Assembly (NCBI GenBank): GCA_032622095.1
Contig: CP136065.1
Location: forward strand, 42,507,503-42,571,502
Length of the DNA: 64,000 nucleotides
Direction of reading: 5' to 3'
From: Siphonodentalium dalli
Lineage: Eukaryota; Mollusca; Scaphopoda; Gadilida; Siphonodentaliidae
Shown here: piece by piece, positions 48,235 to 59,929 of the stretch
How positions within the stretch are numbered: position 1 is the first letter of the stretch
How the letters are laid out: every line of letters starts with the position of its first letter
Made by a program: the position numbers and the translations under genes
The notes under the pieces: generated by a model
Database searches by the model: none
The model's input: only the letters and a program-made list of their open reading frames with translations
What the model was told of the DNA's origin: nothing

Positions 48235-49280
48235 TCATCCCAGACAGTTCACTGGATGAACACTGTTTGAGTTCCCGTCGATGGCAGTGACAACAAGTTC
48301 TGTTCCTGCATCATTCCACCGGAATTCGAGTTTGATTTGTCGCATCCTTCTACTAGCGCTACCCGGTATATTTATATATATTTCTCCAAGTTTCAGGATT
48401 CCACGGCTATATGTATAATAAGGGTTGATGGTATCAGTTATGAATAGCTTGACAGTCTCTTCTCTCTTTTGCACTGATTGAGTAGGATATATGAACATAT
48501 TTTTAACATCACCGGGAGATATTGTCTCGCCTTTCCGAATCAGAATATGAAACCGCCTTGCGACTGGGAAGAACAGAAAAACTTTACCTGTATACTCCAC
48601 CCCATATGTGAATTTCGATATACGTGAAGATATAATTTGAGGATTGAAACCATAGATAACCCCACCCATCAAGACTGACGTGTCCGGTTCATCAGGGATA
48701 AAAACTTTCTTTCCTGGAAAGTAGCCTAGTATCTCATTCTTCATATACTCCGAACACGCAAAGCCCCCAACAAGAATGATGTTGTGAACGTCTGGAGTAT
48801 TAGGCTCGTTAAATAAGTCGTTGAGATGATCGATTATGTCCCGCGCTGCTTCCCCGAAGATGTTAAGAAACACAGACGAATTGCACCTCAGTTTATCACC
48901 AATTTGTGTAATTCTACCTCTGGTGTAAACTTTATTTAGCATGTGTTTCAGAGTATAGCGACCGGTTTCTTTTTCGACCATTGTCGCCAGAGAGGCGGGT
49001 ACTCTCAAATTAACGTATTCATTTGTAAATGTATTAAAGCTTCTTTTGCTGATTTCAAATTCTCGCCACATATCAATGTAAGATTCCATATCATCTCTAC
49101 GCAAGCGTTCCAAAATCCTTTCACCAAGAGGAACATCACCCCCACCGAGAATTTCGTACATAAACTCGCGAAATCCGCGATCAATTGTGACCCCTCCACG
49201 TACTATTCCTGTAGTGCAGTAGATGTGTCGCAAGCGGGAATTGGCTTGCTTCTCAAGTACTGTAACATCAATGGTCCCAC
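48235..49280 (-). CDS. HSPA12-like Hsp70-family protein, terminal exon
   Basis: Reads GGTIDVTVLEKQANS (phosphate-2 loop of the Hsp70/actin fold, continued from the previous exon), DVHNIILVGGFACSEYM (the adenosine/ILVGG motif) and PDTSVLMGGVIYGFNP, then the HSPA12-type C-terminal region ending NDAGTELVVTAID...stop at 48235. Acceptor TATTTTTAG at 49281-49283; first codon is completed by one base of the upstream exon, giving VDMGGGTIDVTV. HSPA12 proteins are cytosolic atypical Hsp70 ATPases without a normal peptide-binding domain, and are strongly expanded in bivalves (general knowledge). This exon of 348 codons is intact. Confidence 0.9.
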
Positions 49281-49601
49281 CTAAAAATAAAACAAGCACT
49301 TTTGGCTAACTTGGGAGGGGGTACTGTACTTCAAATCTATGCCGAGCCACTATCTTCGGTATAGGTACAATCACGAATTGTTTATTTTCCACAGAAATTG
49401 TGGCTGTGACAAATATTTGTACATATTGTCCATGAATTACGCTTCATGATTTGCACACAAAAAAGTTCAAATTTGCCCAAGGAAACTACCGAAATCTACC
49501 GAAGAAATCGGGGCGTCAATTTCCCTGTCCGCTCAGAGGCCTTTGACCTAGTTATAAAATCAATATATTTGAGCAATAATTTGTCGAGAACGTGTAATTA
49601 A

Positions 49602-50190
49602 AGGCGATGACATAAACTATAAATGCTCATATATGTTCCGCATGTCATTCCGAAGCCACCCATACCTTTTTTAATTTCATACAATGTGTTATTGACAAAT
49701 TTTTCAACTTTAGTCATCAAACTAATTCCAGAAACAAGTCGTGTCTGCGACTGGCAACAAATATTTAAAGCGAAAGTAAAACAAGAATGCACGGGTCAAG
49801 GTCACGTGGAATTCCCAGAATTTTAATATAGTATCAAATCAAATTCCAATTGTTTAACTATACTTTCAAGTTCGATTCTGTTTTAATATCAGATAGACTT
49901 CTTGGTATGGAGGAAATTAATATTTCAAGTGTTTCTTCAATACTCTATCGGATATATATGCACATTTATTTTTTTACGCCAACATTTGTGAACTTTTCTC
50001 TCGATTATTGTCAATCAATCAGCAAGCCGGTCAAAATTTACTGCCAGTCGCAGACACGTCTTGTTTTTGGAATATGTTTGAAAAATTGTTCACAAACTCA
50101 TCTGATAAAATCAAAAAAGTTATGGGTGTCTTCGGAATGACTTGCAGAAAATATATTAATATTTATAGGTTGTTATGTCATGTCATGGAA
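49602..50190. mobile_element. Foldback element in the HSPA12-like intron
   Basis: About 140-bp inverted arms: 49618-49768 and 50035-50175 share CCAGTCGCAGACACG(A/T)CTTGTTT, GGTATGGGTG(G/T)CTTCGGAATGAC and ends near ATGACATAA...TATAAAT. The apparent protein similarity between the two strands simply reflects the arms. Confidence 0.85.
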
Positions 50191-50204
50191 AGTTCCACCC
50201 CAAG

Positions 50205-50307
50205 AAGAGGGGTGCAAATAGGGATTTGTGGGAGGGTGCAACGAGAATATCCCGGACAACCCAGGGCAGATGAGACCATACGCACGCATGACCACGTCCC
50301 TGCATAA
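50205..50307 (+). repeat. Fragment of the CACGTCCCTG dispersed repeat
   Basis: GAGGGGTGCAAATAGGGA...GGAGGGTGCAA...GAGACCATACGCACGCATGACCACGTCCCTGCAT resembles 14800-14930 and 15095-15220 and 39130-39160. Its end lies 10 bp from the donor of the neighbouring HSPA12-like exon. Confidence 0.6.
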
Positions 50308-50316
50308 TAAACTCAC

Positions 50317-50476
50317 CTCCCATGTCAACAACAAGAAATTTAGATCCTGGTATTGAAATATCCAGTGATTGTCCTTCGTTTCCTCTCCTGGCACTTCTTG
50401 TAAAATAATGATTGCAGTAGATGGCGGCTGCTTCGGGTTCTAGCATGATAGTGAGTTGGTTTGCAGCCAGACCAGC
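50317..50476 (-). CDS. HSPA12-like Hsp70-family protein, internal exon
   Basis: 160 bp, acceptor GTTATTTCTTCCAG before GCTGGTCTGGC, donor GGGAG|GTGAGT. It encodes AGLAANQLTIMLEPEAAAIYC (the EPEAA signature of Hsp70-like ATPases) and SKFLVVDMG, ending one base into the Gly codon that the 49280 exon completes (DMGGGT phosphate-2 motif). Exact phase agreement with both neighbouring exons supports the model. Residues of the ATPase core appear normal. Confidence 0.92.
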
Positions 50477-51179
50477 CTGGAAGAAATAACCACACAAACG
50501 ATAGATTCATATGTTAGTAAATTTTAAGAGCAACGATCAATTACGAATTGATTCGCGATACAATTATATTACATGCTAGTATAATGCCACATCTGGGGTT
50601 ACTCATCTCATATACCCCAGTGTATAATGGACGGAAGTAATATTTTGGTTTATCGGAATATTTGTTTGTTTCTTTGTCCTTCCTGTGACATCTTACCAGA
50701 AGTATAAAATGTAAAAATGCATATAAGCTAATGTAAAATTTTTGCACAGATTATTTTTTTAAAATCCATATATCACCCGGTGCCCTGGTAATCGGGACGG
50801 CTAATAGCAGTGGAACGGGTAATAGCGGAGCCAACATATGTGTGTTTTCACACCCCTCTTCGTAAACGGCAACAATAATGGAAACGATATCCAACAGTTT
50901 GTTTCCCTCGGCTCAAGGATAGTCCATTGTGATATTTCCAGCTTCTGTGCAACAGTGCGATCCATCGCATTCAAATAAAAACATTAGGTAGTACCGATAC
51001 CGCCTATTTTACACATTGTTTGTGATTTTGTGGTCCACTTTATATTTGTTGTAAGGAGCGGATGTTCACCGAAGTGTCAGAACTTGTCCTCCAATTGCTT
51101 ATATTTATGTATGAATACATTCATTATACAGGACGATAGATAGGTTTAAATAAAAATAAATCAATTTTCAAAGATACTT
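50477..51179. other. Intron of the HSPA12-like gene, no element recognised
   Basis: AT-rich; short frames without known domains. Confidence 0.4.
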
Positions 51180-51925
51180 CTCTCAGGAAAGCGCCAAAAC
51201 ACATTTAGCGCTGTCCATAGCAGAATCCATTGAAAACGACAGGCTCCCTGAATCATCAACAATTGTGATGAATGGTGCGATATATGGCGCTATTACCCAT
51301 CGCGTGAAGTGGGCGGATCAGTATGCATCCCATATCCAAGAGTCATACCGTTCGCAGAAGCACATACTTATGATGCGGACACAATGATAGTTAAATGTAC
51401 AATGGACGCGAGACTATAGTCTTTGCTGATGATAGCGAAAATGTCGACATGTTTGTGTATCATTGGACAGAAGACATGGCCGAAATGTATCTGCAATCAG
51501 AAGCTATGCGCTCCTCAAGGAGTAATAGAGATATTGTGTCGCAATCTGGGAAGATGAAGAAAGCACACATTCTTTCCATACATGCCTGTATCGGTTGCGA
51601 CACCATATCGACGACATTTGGAAATGGAAAAACAAATATGTTGAAACATGTAGACAGCTCGAGTTCAGTACATGTCTTGGCATCATCAATTGCGAACGCC
51701 ACAGCAAAGTGGTCGAGGTTGGCATTGCTGGTACACAACCTTACACTACACTATGGCGGGAAGATATCAGATACCTTGATAACCTTGACAACCTTGAGGC
51801 ACACTAAATTCATGGACATGGTCTAAACTAGTCGAACATAGATCAAGCTTTAAAAATTTCCACCAAACTGAACGTGCTGCTCATATTCACAGCTTAAGGA
51901 TGCATCTGGCGTACATAATATATGT
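51180..51925 (+). pseudogene. Degenerate GCDT-motif protein (repetitive invertebrate family)
   Basis: The frame at 51395-51826 includes AHILSIHACIGCDTISTTFGNGK. Just downstream another frame reads QTERAAHIHSLRMHLAY (about 51855-51910). I recall both motifs, in this order and spacing, from a large family of uncharacterised, probably transposon-derived proteins in molluscs and cnidarians (usual form GCDTTS). Frames are broken between them and upstream, so this copy is dead. Sense opposite to the HSPA12-like host gene. Confidence 0.6.
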
Positions 51926-52085
51926 GTGGACGAAACGGTACATAAACCATCTATTAGTTCCAACATAAAACGGCCCAAAACGCATAACATAGCTCGTAGC
52001 CTTCTGGAGGGACGAAAACTCACCATTATTAATCGCGATGTGGCAATTCTAAATCCGTTCTTCACTAAGTGCCGATAATAGCCAT
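51920..52085 (+). repeat. ~160-bp repeat, inverted partner at 54710-54860
   Basis: TGTGGACGAAACGGTACATAA, CTAGTTCCAAC..., TAGCTCGTAGCCTTCT and AATCGCGATG(T/C)GGCA occur in complement at 54710-54860 with small deletions. This places 52.1-54.7 kb between facing repeats; the repeat continues the degenerate GCDT-type coding region. Confidence 0.8.
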
Positions 52086-52504
52086 AGGTGAGCCGAATAT
52101 TCATATTAGAAGATTTACCTGATAGCAGATTCTGATTTGCCAAGTCCATAATTACCTGGACCACCTTCCATTCCATTTCATTGTCTGTTAAATCTAGGTC
52201 GCTCATACCGACAAACTATTCAACACTTCCTGGGAGAAGGGTCCCTCAAATCATAACATTTCAAACAATTCATTTTCCGGTGTCTAGCTTTCGATTTAAA
52301 ATATTTGCTAACTATGGTATTTGTGTGTCATCTTGAACTAGAAAGGCATATGGTCGATTAGTGTACTAGCTTACAAAAGGTCATCTACATTTGTCTGTCT
52401 CATTCCTCATGGGGATAACCACATGTACACCTGGCGAACTTCCCAGGTAGCTAGTCACTTCTCAATAGATGGGTCATCACATCACAACCATAGCGAACGC
52501 ATTG

Positions 52505-52915
52505 TGGAAGTGGTATCCCAGTGGTTAGAGTATCGGACTTGTAATGGTGTTAATGCACCGGCGTGAGTTCGCGCATCGCCGGTGGACTATCGTATCCACA
52601 ACAGTGGCTTGGCCAGATTAAGCGGTGTGTGTGTGCTATATATAACCACACGCTGTTTCAAATTTCGCGCCAGGTTGTGACTCTTGGTCAAGGTCACTTG
52701 TACTGTGCTCGCTTCGTCGTACCTGGACGAGAAATAGGGACCTGGTTGTTGGGTAAATGTAAGGCAAGAGCAATCTTGTGAAGCGCCATTATGACAGCAT
52801 GCAGAAGACTTGGCATTACTCAACAGCTGCGGTAATAATGTGAAGCTCTTAGGGCAATCGTGTGGATACGCGCTATATAAGCTCCATCAGTTTTACTATT
52901 ACATACGTAGACAAC
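52505..52915 (+). mobile_element. tRNA-headed SINE, Deu-type tail
   Basis: Starts with a tRNA-like GTGGTATCCCAGTGGTTAGAG (A box) and GTGAGTTCGCGCATC (B box, two changes from consensus), with GGACTTGTAAT in the anticodon-arm position suggesting a Thr-like head. It ends with GGATACGCGCTATATAAGCTCC and a T/A-rich tail, resembling the conserved 3' domain of Deu-SINEs as I remember it. Not a functional tRNA gene. Confidence 0.65.
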
Positions 52916-52919
52916 TTCA

Positions 52920-54709
52920 GCAGTGTTTCGAATGTTGCTAGCTGTCACATTCCCTTGGACGGATGCCTATCTGCTAAGGAGAACACCATAATGTACCGGC
53001 TACCTACACTTTTTGAACATGATCCTAAGCAGTCTACGTGACGTCCCGCAATCGTCTCGTCGAAGAGCTCCCTTCAGAGAAGAACAATACTTGCGGTGCT
53101 AGTTGTGGACATGCGCCATGATAGTGGGAATGAAATGGTGCCACGGTATACACCATCCCTACACCAGGTGTATGTTTCAGATATAGAATGCCATGCATGT
53201 CGGTGATTTTAGTGTGGTAAGATTGTATTTCCGCATCCTTTTCGAAGCCGGTCTGAATTAAGTGAACCAGACGTATAATTTTGTCTGGATAATACTACGC
53301 TAGCCTCCCCAGAACAGTCAGATGAGCTAAAGGATAATGTCTTTATAGAATGAAGGTATGCGTTGTTGTTATCATCATCTCGCAGGGTTAGTGTCAATAT
53401 GTGGGCGGTATTTTTCAAGAAAATGTCAGTAACTGTGGTGCATTTATTTCACTATTTATGTGTCAAGAACAATTTATAGTCTCGATGGCAATGGCTGTGA
53501 ACAGTGAAAACTTTCAAAGGTCGAACGTGACCTTTATGATCATATAGGATAACTATAGAATATAATAGTTAACATGTCTCATGCAGGCAAATGGTCGGAA
53601 TGGTGATGTTGCCAATAAATCACTTGGTGTACCCAACGTATGTTGAATTGATTGTAAGATCTCACCAACGTAGCTTTCGCGTTGAACAATCCACCCTTGT
53701 GTTGATGGCATTCGCACTTTCTTGAACTATACCGACCACCACCCAGCGCGAGTATGACATATCAACCAACTATCAAAGGCATCGTCTTTAAGATTACACC
53801 CCGGTCAGGGGGGGATTACATAATAGTATCCAATGGAGCACACCTGGTCCAGTTGATTAAGAACGGCTTCCAAACAGGTGGGAGGATACAATCTTAGTAT
53901 ACAATGAAAGCAAAGCAACACATTATATTCTGTCTGAGTCTACTGAAGCATACCCAAAGTGACGATTGAGTCATGGTCCCATTTCATTTCCACTATCATG
54001 ACACATGCCCACAAACTAGCACCGCGTGTATTGTTATTATCTGCTTGGATACGTTCGGTGAGACGATTGCTGGACGCCACCAATATTTTTCTAAGGATCA
54101 TGGTCAAGACGTGTGGGTACGTCGTAGCAGAGAGGCATCGGTCAAATGTTAGGTTTTCAAACTTCGAAACCATATACAGAAGTTGTCCGGTTGTGTCAGT
54201 GCGTTCGATGCTTATGCGAATTGAAGAACCATATATTGAGAAGTGGCTGGCTGGGAAGATCACCAGGTGTACAAGTTGTTATCCCCGTTAGGTCACAAAA
54301 GCTGACCGTAGATAGAGAGGTCATTCTGAAAGCTAGTATACGCATCGACCGCATACCTTTCTAGTTGATCGCACAAGCTGATGCCCAAAATGTCATATGT
54401 AGCAGCTGAATTATACCATATGCTACCAAGAATGAAGCTCGCCAATAATAAGGATAAGAATTCCCAGCTTTCAAGACAAAAACACTGGACACCGGCATAT
54501 ATATATTTTTAAATATTCCGATCAGTGGGACCATTCTCCCAAGAAGCGTAGAAGAATGTTGGTGTGGGCGAGATAGATTAATCCGACGAAGAGACGGAAG
54601 CTGGTCCAGACAATCCTGAATGTAGAAAATCAGAATCAGCTCAGGTATTGTTGTTTTGAATCTTGGAAGTCATGTGACTATTCGGCTCACGTATATAGTA
54701 CAATATACG
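52920..54709. other. HSPA12-like intron, unresolved
   Basis: Minus-strand frame 53940-54263 and plus frame 53959-54291 show no domain I can name. The region may be an old, decayed copy of the GCDT-type family, since it is bracketed by inverted pieces of it, but I cannot confirm that. Confidence 0.35.
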
Positions 54710-54989
54710 GTTAAGGCCATTATGGGCGCTTAGTGCAGAATGGATTTTGAAATGCCGCATCGCGATTATTAATTGTGGGTTTTCATTCTTCAAGAAGGCT
54801 ACGAGCTACGTTGGAACTAGTAGATGACTTATGTACCGTTTCGTCCATACATATCGATATTATGACAAAAAGTTGAAATTAGTATGTGAAAATATCGACT
54901 TATTTTCCATTTATGGAAGCCAGTTTGGCCGCCATCTTGAATGTGAGTATCAATTGCCAAACTCAAGCGAATACCTCATATCAATATTC

Positions 54990-56223
54990 TAGGGATCTGC
55001 GAATCGGGGATTTTGCATCGAATCGAATCTCGATATCGAATCTCCTTCCTGATATCGACATCGAATCGAATCTCGAATCGAATCAGCTAGTGATTGACAT
55101 TGTTTACCAGTGTGTATTTCGGTGTCTCGTGACAAAAAACTGCAAATTCACTACATACTATATAACAATGTTAATCTTCTTAAACATCCATTGGAACTTG
55201 GTGTTTAAGGAAAATCATGTCATAGGCAAGTCACTCCCAGTCTCATGGTGGGTTTGGGATCTGTTACACTGAATTTCTATCCAGCTGTGTCGTGGCGAAC
55301 ATGAAACAAGAAGTGACAATAAGACACTTAAAGACAGTTCAACGTATAACAAACCCCATGGAATGGAAGTAACTTGTCTATATTACTTAATAAAGATAAT
55401 AAAGTTGACATGGGTACACCGTTCAGCTATACAATTACATGTAGTCCGATGCCAATGCTAGTTATCTGTTAAACTGTTCACCCTACAATAGATCAAACAC
55501 CTATACATTACATATTCACATAGTTGTCTTCACGGAGGGGGTCCCATGAAAAAAACACAAACTACAAGTGTTAAATGTATCAACAAGATTCAATGGATCT
55601 AAACGTGGTGCAACGCGCTCGATATCCCGGGAAACAGAAACTGAAAGTATGGAATTTATAGGAATTTTGTCGGCAGTGTCGCGGATAACTGGTCGCACAT
55701 GATGACGCCCATTTAAGAACGTAATAGACCGATTGTTCTAAGGTTTCTCACCGTATCTGTTCGTTCCAATCTATGCTGTGTCACTCATAACGGCGGCTGA
55801 CATTGAATTTTATTCATATAATCTGAATTGGATATCTGAAGTTCAAAACTTAAGGTAATCAATTGAGTTCCCCATATATAGCAATCACGCACCGTGTAGA
55901 CAATTTACATAGTGTCGATACAGATTACAAATATATGCGACGATTGTTCACCGTCACGGGTTGCGATCGAAGCGCATAGTTGGCACAATGCACGTTTATT
56001 CTGAACGGCATAAGTTCAAAATTACCTTGGCAACCTTTTGCTTCAATTTTTGTGAGTTCAGGTCATTTGGCATGGGTTATCTAGACGGCAAAAAATTACA
56101 GACTATACACCGAAGTAACACCGATTCGAAAATATCAGAATCAGCGGACCGATTCGGTGTCGATCTCGAATCGGGTGCCCGATATCGACATCGAATCGAA
56201 TCTCGAATATTCGCAGGTCCCTA
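54990..56223. mobile_element. hAT-type non-autonomous element with 8-bp target duplication
   Basis: Ends TAGGGATCTGCGAAT (54990) and ATTCGCAGGTCCCTA (to 56223) are inverted with one mismatch. Both are flanked by the direct repeat CAATATTC (54982-54989 and 56224-56231). An 8-bp duplication with TAGGG ends defines the hAT superfamily. The subterminal regions are full of short CGAATCGAATC / GATATCGACATCGAATCG repeats, typical transposase-binding clusters. No transposase frame. 1234 bp. Confidence 0.93.
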
Positions 56224-56231
56224 CAATATTC

Positions 56232-56626
56232 CATATCAACATGTAATTGTGGGTATAATTCGCGTAACAACTACGTCCATCGTAAGAAAGTAAAAGGAAT
56301 GTAGGCGATTTTTCAATTTCAGTCGCCAATGAGATGTAAGATAATTACTTCGACTCAGTATTTCCAACTCAACTGTCAGAATGTGTGGAGTTGTCTCGAC
56401 AATAATTCCCAATGATGTGAATATGAGTGATTTTTCAAAATCTGTCCGCAATTGTGGGCCCATTTTTAATTTGGGGGACTTTTATTTGGATGTGATATAA
56501 GAACAGTTCTTCGTCTCATTGTTCCCAACTAACAATAGTAAGCATGTGTGGAGTTGCCCCAACGACCACACTACTGCAGTGATTTGAACTCACATAAATA
56601 CGAGAATTATATTTCTAATGACCAAA
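56232..56626. other. HSPA12-like intron spacer
   Basis: Contains two GTGTGGAGTTG(T/C)C pieces (56382, 56550); otherwise nothing recognised. Confidence 0.4.
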
Positions 56627-57335
56627 TTTCGTCGCATCAGTGCTATAATGTCGTATAACCAACATTTTCAACTTTCCGAGAAAATGAAGGTTGAAGTTTT
56701 CAGACAACATTTCTCCTAAAGTTGACAAAGCATGACGTATTGTTGTATTTATCACAATGACATTAGCTGTCTATTGAACCACATATTTTTTCTGTTTACT
56801 TCCTCATTTTCTTTTAAAAAGCAATAACTTGTTTGGAGATACAACCTTTGCGTATACGCAAACGACGATTGGTTTCCGTGCTATAAGGAAGCTGTGCTAA
56901 TAAATACAGATTGAGCTAAATATGGTGGCAATCCAATGTGTCTATGAACTAAAAAGTGTCTATTCTACATTATGAATATTCACTCATGTGCATCATCATA
57001 CAGAAATTTGTGGAACAATCGCAAAATTTAAATCACCAAATGATCACGTGCCTAATATGGAGATACGTCCATATAGCACACATTTGAGAATTTACAAACA
57101 CAAAACAGAAGTCACATGGACAACCTGAAGCATCCGATTGGCTGCTGTTGGACATACGACCGAAAAGCACGAATAATTGTGAAGATCGCTGGAGATACGA
57201 CATTTGTGTCACTGCCATCCAATGCAAAAACAGTTTGGCCCATCGGATTGGATTTTTTCTCACGATTCGAATGATATCAAATACTCATTTCCCGCCAAAT
57301 GGAGTTACGACCTTATACCACTGATGCGACGCAAT
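56627..57335. mobile_element. TIR element, ~0.7 kb
   Basis: Ends TCGTCGCATCAGTGCTATAATGTCGTATAACC and GGAGTTACGACCTTATACCACTGATGCGACG are inverted (about 25 of 31 bases). The interior shows several GGAGATACG motifs. No coding frame or clear target duplication. Confidence 0.7.
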
Positions 57336-58191
57336 GTATACGTATATACGGACAAATAGAAGATAGCGTCCACTTTATATTCCAATTCCAGCGCTGTATG
57401 ATATGATTTAGTCTCGCATTTAAATTTATACATGACAATTACATATAGCGGATATTGAGAAACAGAGCATTATATGCAATAGTCATATAGCATAACTATG
57501 TACAAATAGGCATAATTTATGTGCTTGATAATCTTCAAACTACTGCTACCCCCTCCGCCAGTATTGTTGTTAATGGTGGCGACACTATAACTGTGAAAAC
57601 GAATCAAACAATCTTCGAAGAATTTCAAAAATATATATATCATACAAATCGATTCCAATAGTCCTGTAGAGCTCCAAAATAACTTTTATTACACGCTTGT
57701 TCCTAGAAGTACAGTGTTATTGCTGTTCCATATTTACAAATCCGTATGCAACGTACGTTCCATACGCATCTCGTTGACGTAAAATGACGTACATGACGTT
57801 CGCCTCAACCATGAAACTGGAACTATTTAAATAAAAGAATAATCACACATGACAAACACGCCCTGTATGAGCACAAGCGCCTCTCGTTCTATCCGCGACA
57901 GCACTCGTGCCTTATCGACATACCCATGTACATCGTGTCGTTCTGTGTATGTATATTTAACACAAAATATGCCGGTCAGTTTGAGTAATCTCAAAGCGAT
58001 GTAAAAAACCTAGAATCCGTTCCGCATTAATGAATTATATGTAACTACCCTTTCTGTGAAATAGATCAATCAAGGAACAAATAATAACAAAGGTCATATT
58101 CCCCGCGTTGATGGGTCAATATCAATGGGCGTAAGTTAGAGTAGATATTCATAGTATGATCCAATATGAAATATGTTTAATGTACAATTAC
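57336..58191. other. HSPA12-like intron, with a half-hairpin at 57877-57945
   Basis: 57877-57945 (GCGCCTCTCGTTCTATCC...CATCGTGTCGTTCTG) matches one arm of the hairpin element at 63365-63517. The rest has no recognisable feature. Confidence 0.6.
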
Positions 58192-58417
58192 CTGCTGAGC
58201 CGCCTCTCTCATGAACTGCTTGGCTGCTTCGGACCAGATTGATGGGACTGTCAGCACAAAGTTAATATCTCCCAGTACTTACTATGGCTATTGATGCATT
58301 GATGGTAATTGCTGCCATCAGATGGTCCTTTATACATTCAATGACTGCAGCAAACACATCCATCGCCCTCATTGTCTTACCACCCTCTTCCGTCAGGTTT
58401 ATATGGCGATTAAGGTC
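58192..58417 (-). CDS. HSPA12-like Hsp70-family protein, upstream exon with frame disruption
   Basis: Acceptor CCTCTCTTTCAG precedes GACCTTAATCGCC; donor CAGCAG|GTAATTG at 58191. The first part reads MRAMDVFAAVIECIKDHLM, the last DINFVLTVPSIWSEAAKQF then MREAAQQ, joining in frame to AGLAANQL of the next exon. Both parts are clearly HSPA12-like, but they lie in different frames: a run of three C (58271-58273, plus strand) where two would keep the frame. The exon is 226 bp, one more than a multiple of three. Either the gene is a pseudogene or the base is an assembly/sequencing error. Exons for the N-terminal phosphate-1 loop were not found up to 64000. Confidence 0.78.
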
Positions 58418-58749
58418 CTGAAAGAGAGGATATACATGGGACTACATCCTCAAATTGAAGTGGAATATATTGGGTGATACTGGCACGGCTGCATCAACAT
58501 CACATAATAGTTCGTAGTCCAGGCACATTAGAGTTCACTGTAGGGACACATTGATAAGAACATGTTTATGAACTACATAGCAAGGGTCCCCGAATCGTGA
58601 TAATTGGGAATGGTTCAAATTTTGACGCAATCCCACCAAGCCATATGCGGATGCGAGTCATATTCACCAGGGTCACATATACACGAACGGTATTATCTGT
58701 TCTGCAGTCTCATCACTACGTGTATCCCTTCTCAGAAGTGGTTATGACC

Positions 58750-59400
58750 TGGACAGACATCTGACGGACCAAAAAGTCAACATCACTTGATAAACCACAA
58801 CGAATAACTCTAGAATGTCCTCATAGTAGTGAACATCCATACCAAATTTCACTACTGTTCAAGATATGACGAACACTACCAGATAAACAAAGATGAATAA
58901 CTATAGAATGGAAGACATGAACAAAACGATTAGCCATCTATTGAATGTACTCATATAGTAGTGAGTATCTATACCAACTGTCTTTGAGTTCCGAACACTA
59001 CTGTTGAAGTTATGAACTGAACAGACATCGGACAGACCAAAAAGCCAACATTTCCACATAAACAAAGATGAATAACTCTAGATTGGAAAACCTGAACAAA
59101 ACGATAAGCCATCTATTGAATGTACTCATATAGTAGTGAGTATCTATACCAACTGTCTTTGAGTTCCGAGCACTACTGTTGAAGTTATGAACTGAACAGA
59201 CATCGGACAGACCAAAAAGCCAACATTTCCACATAAACAAATATCAATAACTCTAGAATGGAAAACCCAAACAAAACGATTGAACACGCCATTGAATTTC
59301 CTCATAGTAGTGACAATCCGTACCAATTTACATTGCGATCCGAGCAATATTGTTCAACTTATGACATGAATTAGACGGACGTACAGTCGTATATATCATA
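58750..59400. repeat. ~182-bp tandem repeats, 3-4 copies
   Basis: TGAATGTACTCATATAGTAGTGAGTATCTATACCAACTGTCTTTGAGTTCC recurs at 58935 and 59117 nearly unchanged. More diverged units lie on either side (ACCAAAAAG(T/C)CAACAT at 58770, 59036, 59213). Confidence 0.9.
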
Positions 59401-59682
59401 TAGTCATTTGTTTTCACAACCGCCTTAACGGACGCTCATCCATTGTTTTCTAATTTTGTCACTGTTTTTCAAATGATTTTAGACGAATAACCATGTTCGA
59501 TGGCGTGGACGTTTGTACACTAGTTCTGTATTTTTTTTCCGAGCGCTTCCTTGGAGTTAATGTACATCGAACCGAAAGCACGACCGACTAGTATTATCAC
59601 CCATTCGAACCAAGGACTGCATCGTTTGGAATGGCACATTTAGATGTCCCTCAACTCAGTTAACCCTTTACCCAACAGAACG

Positions 59683-59900
59683 GCCCTGTGCCAATGCATT
59701 CTCTTATATATGCGAGTCGACCATAGGTCGCCTCGCATATATAAGAGAATGCATTGGCTTAATACATTAAAAATTATAAAATTGTTAAAGAATGTAAGAA
59801 AAAATGGTAAAAAAGTGTTTTTAGGCCAATGCATTCTCTTATATATGCGAGGCGACCTATGGTCGACTCGCATATATAAGAGAATGCATTGGCACAGGGC
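59683..59900. repeat. Perfect nested palindrome of two hairpins
   Basis: 59683-59758 and 59825-59900 are exact 76-base reverse complements. Each is itself a hairpin (CCAATGCATTCTCTTATATA-TGCGA arms around GTCGACCATAGGTCGC). A 66-base AT-rich spacer separates them. A related single hairpin is at 62762-62835. Confidence 0.95.
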
Positions 59901-59929
59901 ATAACTGTAACTATCACAATGTGGTCAAG

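Noticed and set aside
47770-48290. Poly-Met, poly-Asp and poly-Ile frames
   Set aside because: By-products of a GAT/GAC trinucleotide tract; only the copied HSPA12 fragment inside is meaningful.
49598-50175. Similar peptides on opposite strands (…GFGMTC…) suggesting a small gene family
   Set aside because: They are the two inverted arms of one foldback element.
52505-52600. Possible tRNA-Thr gene
   Set aside because: B box has mismatches, arms do not pair as a cloverleaf, and a SINE body and tail follow.
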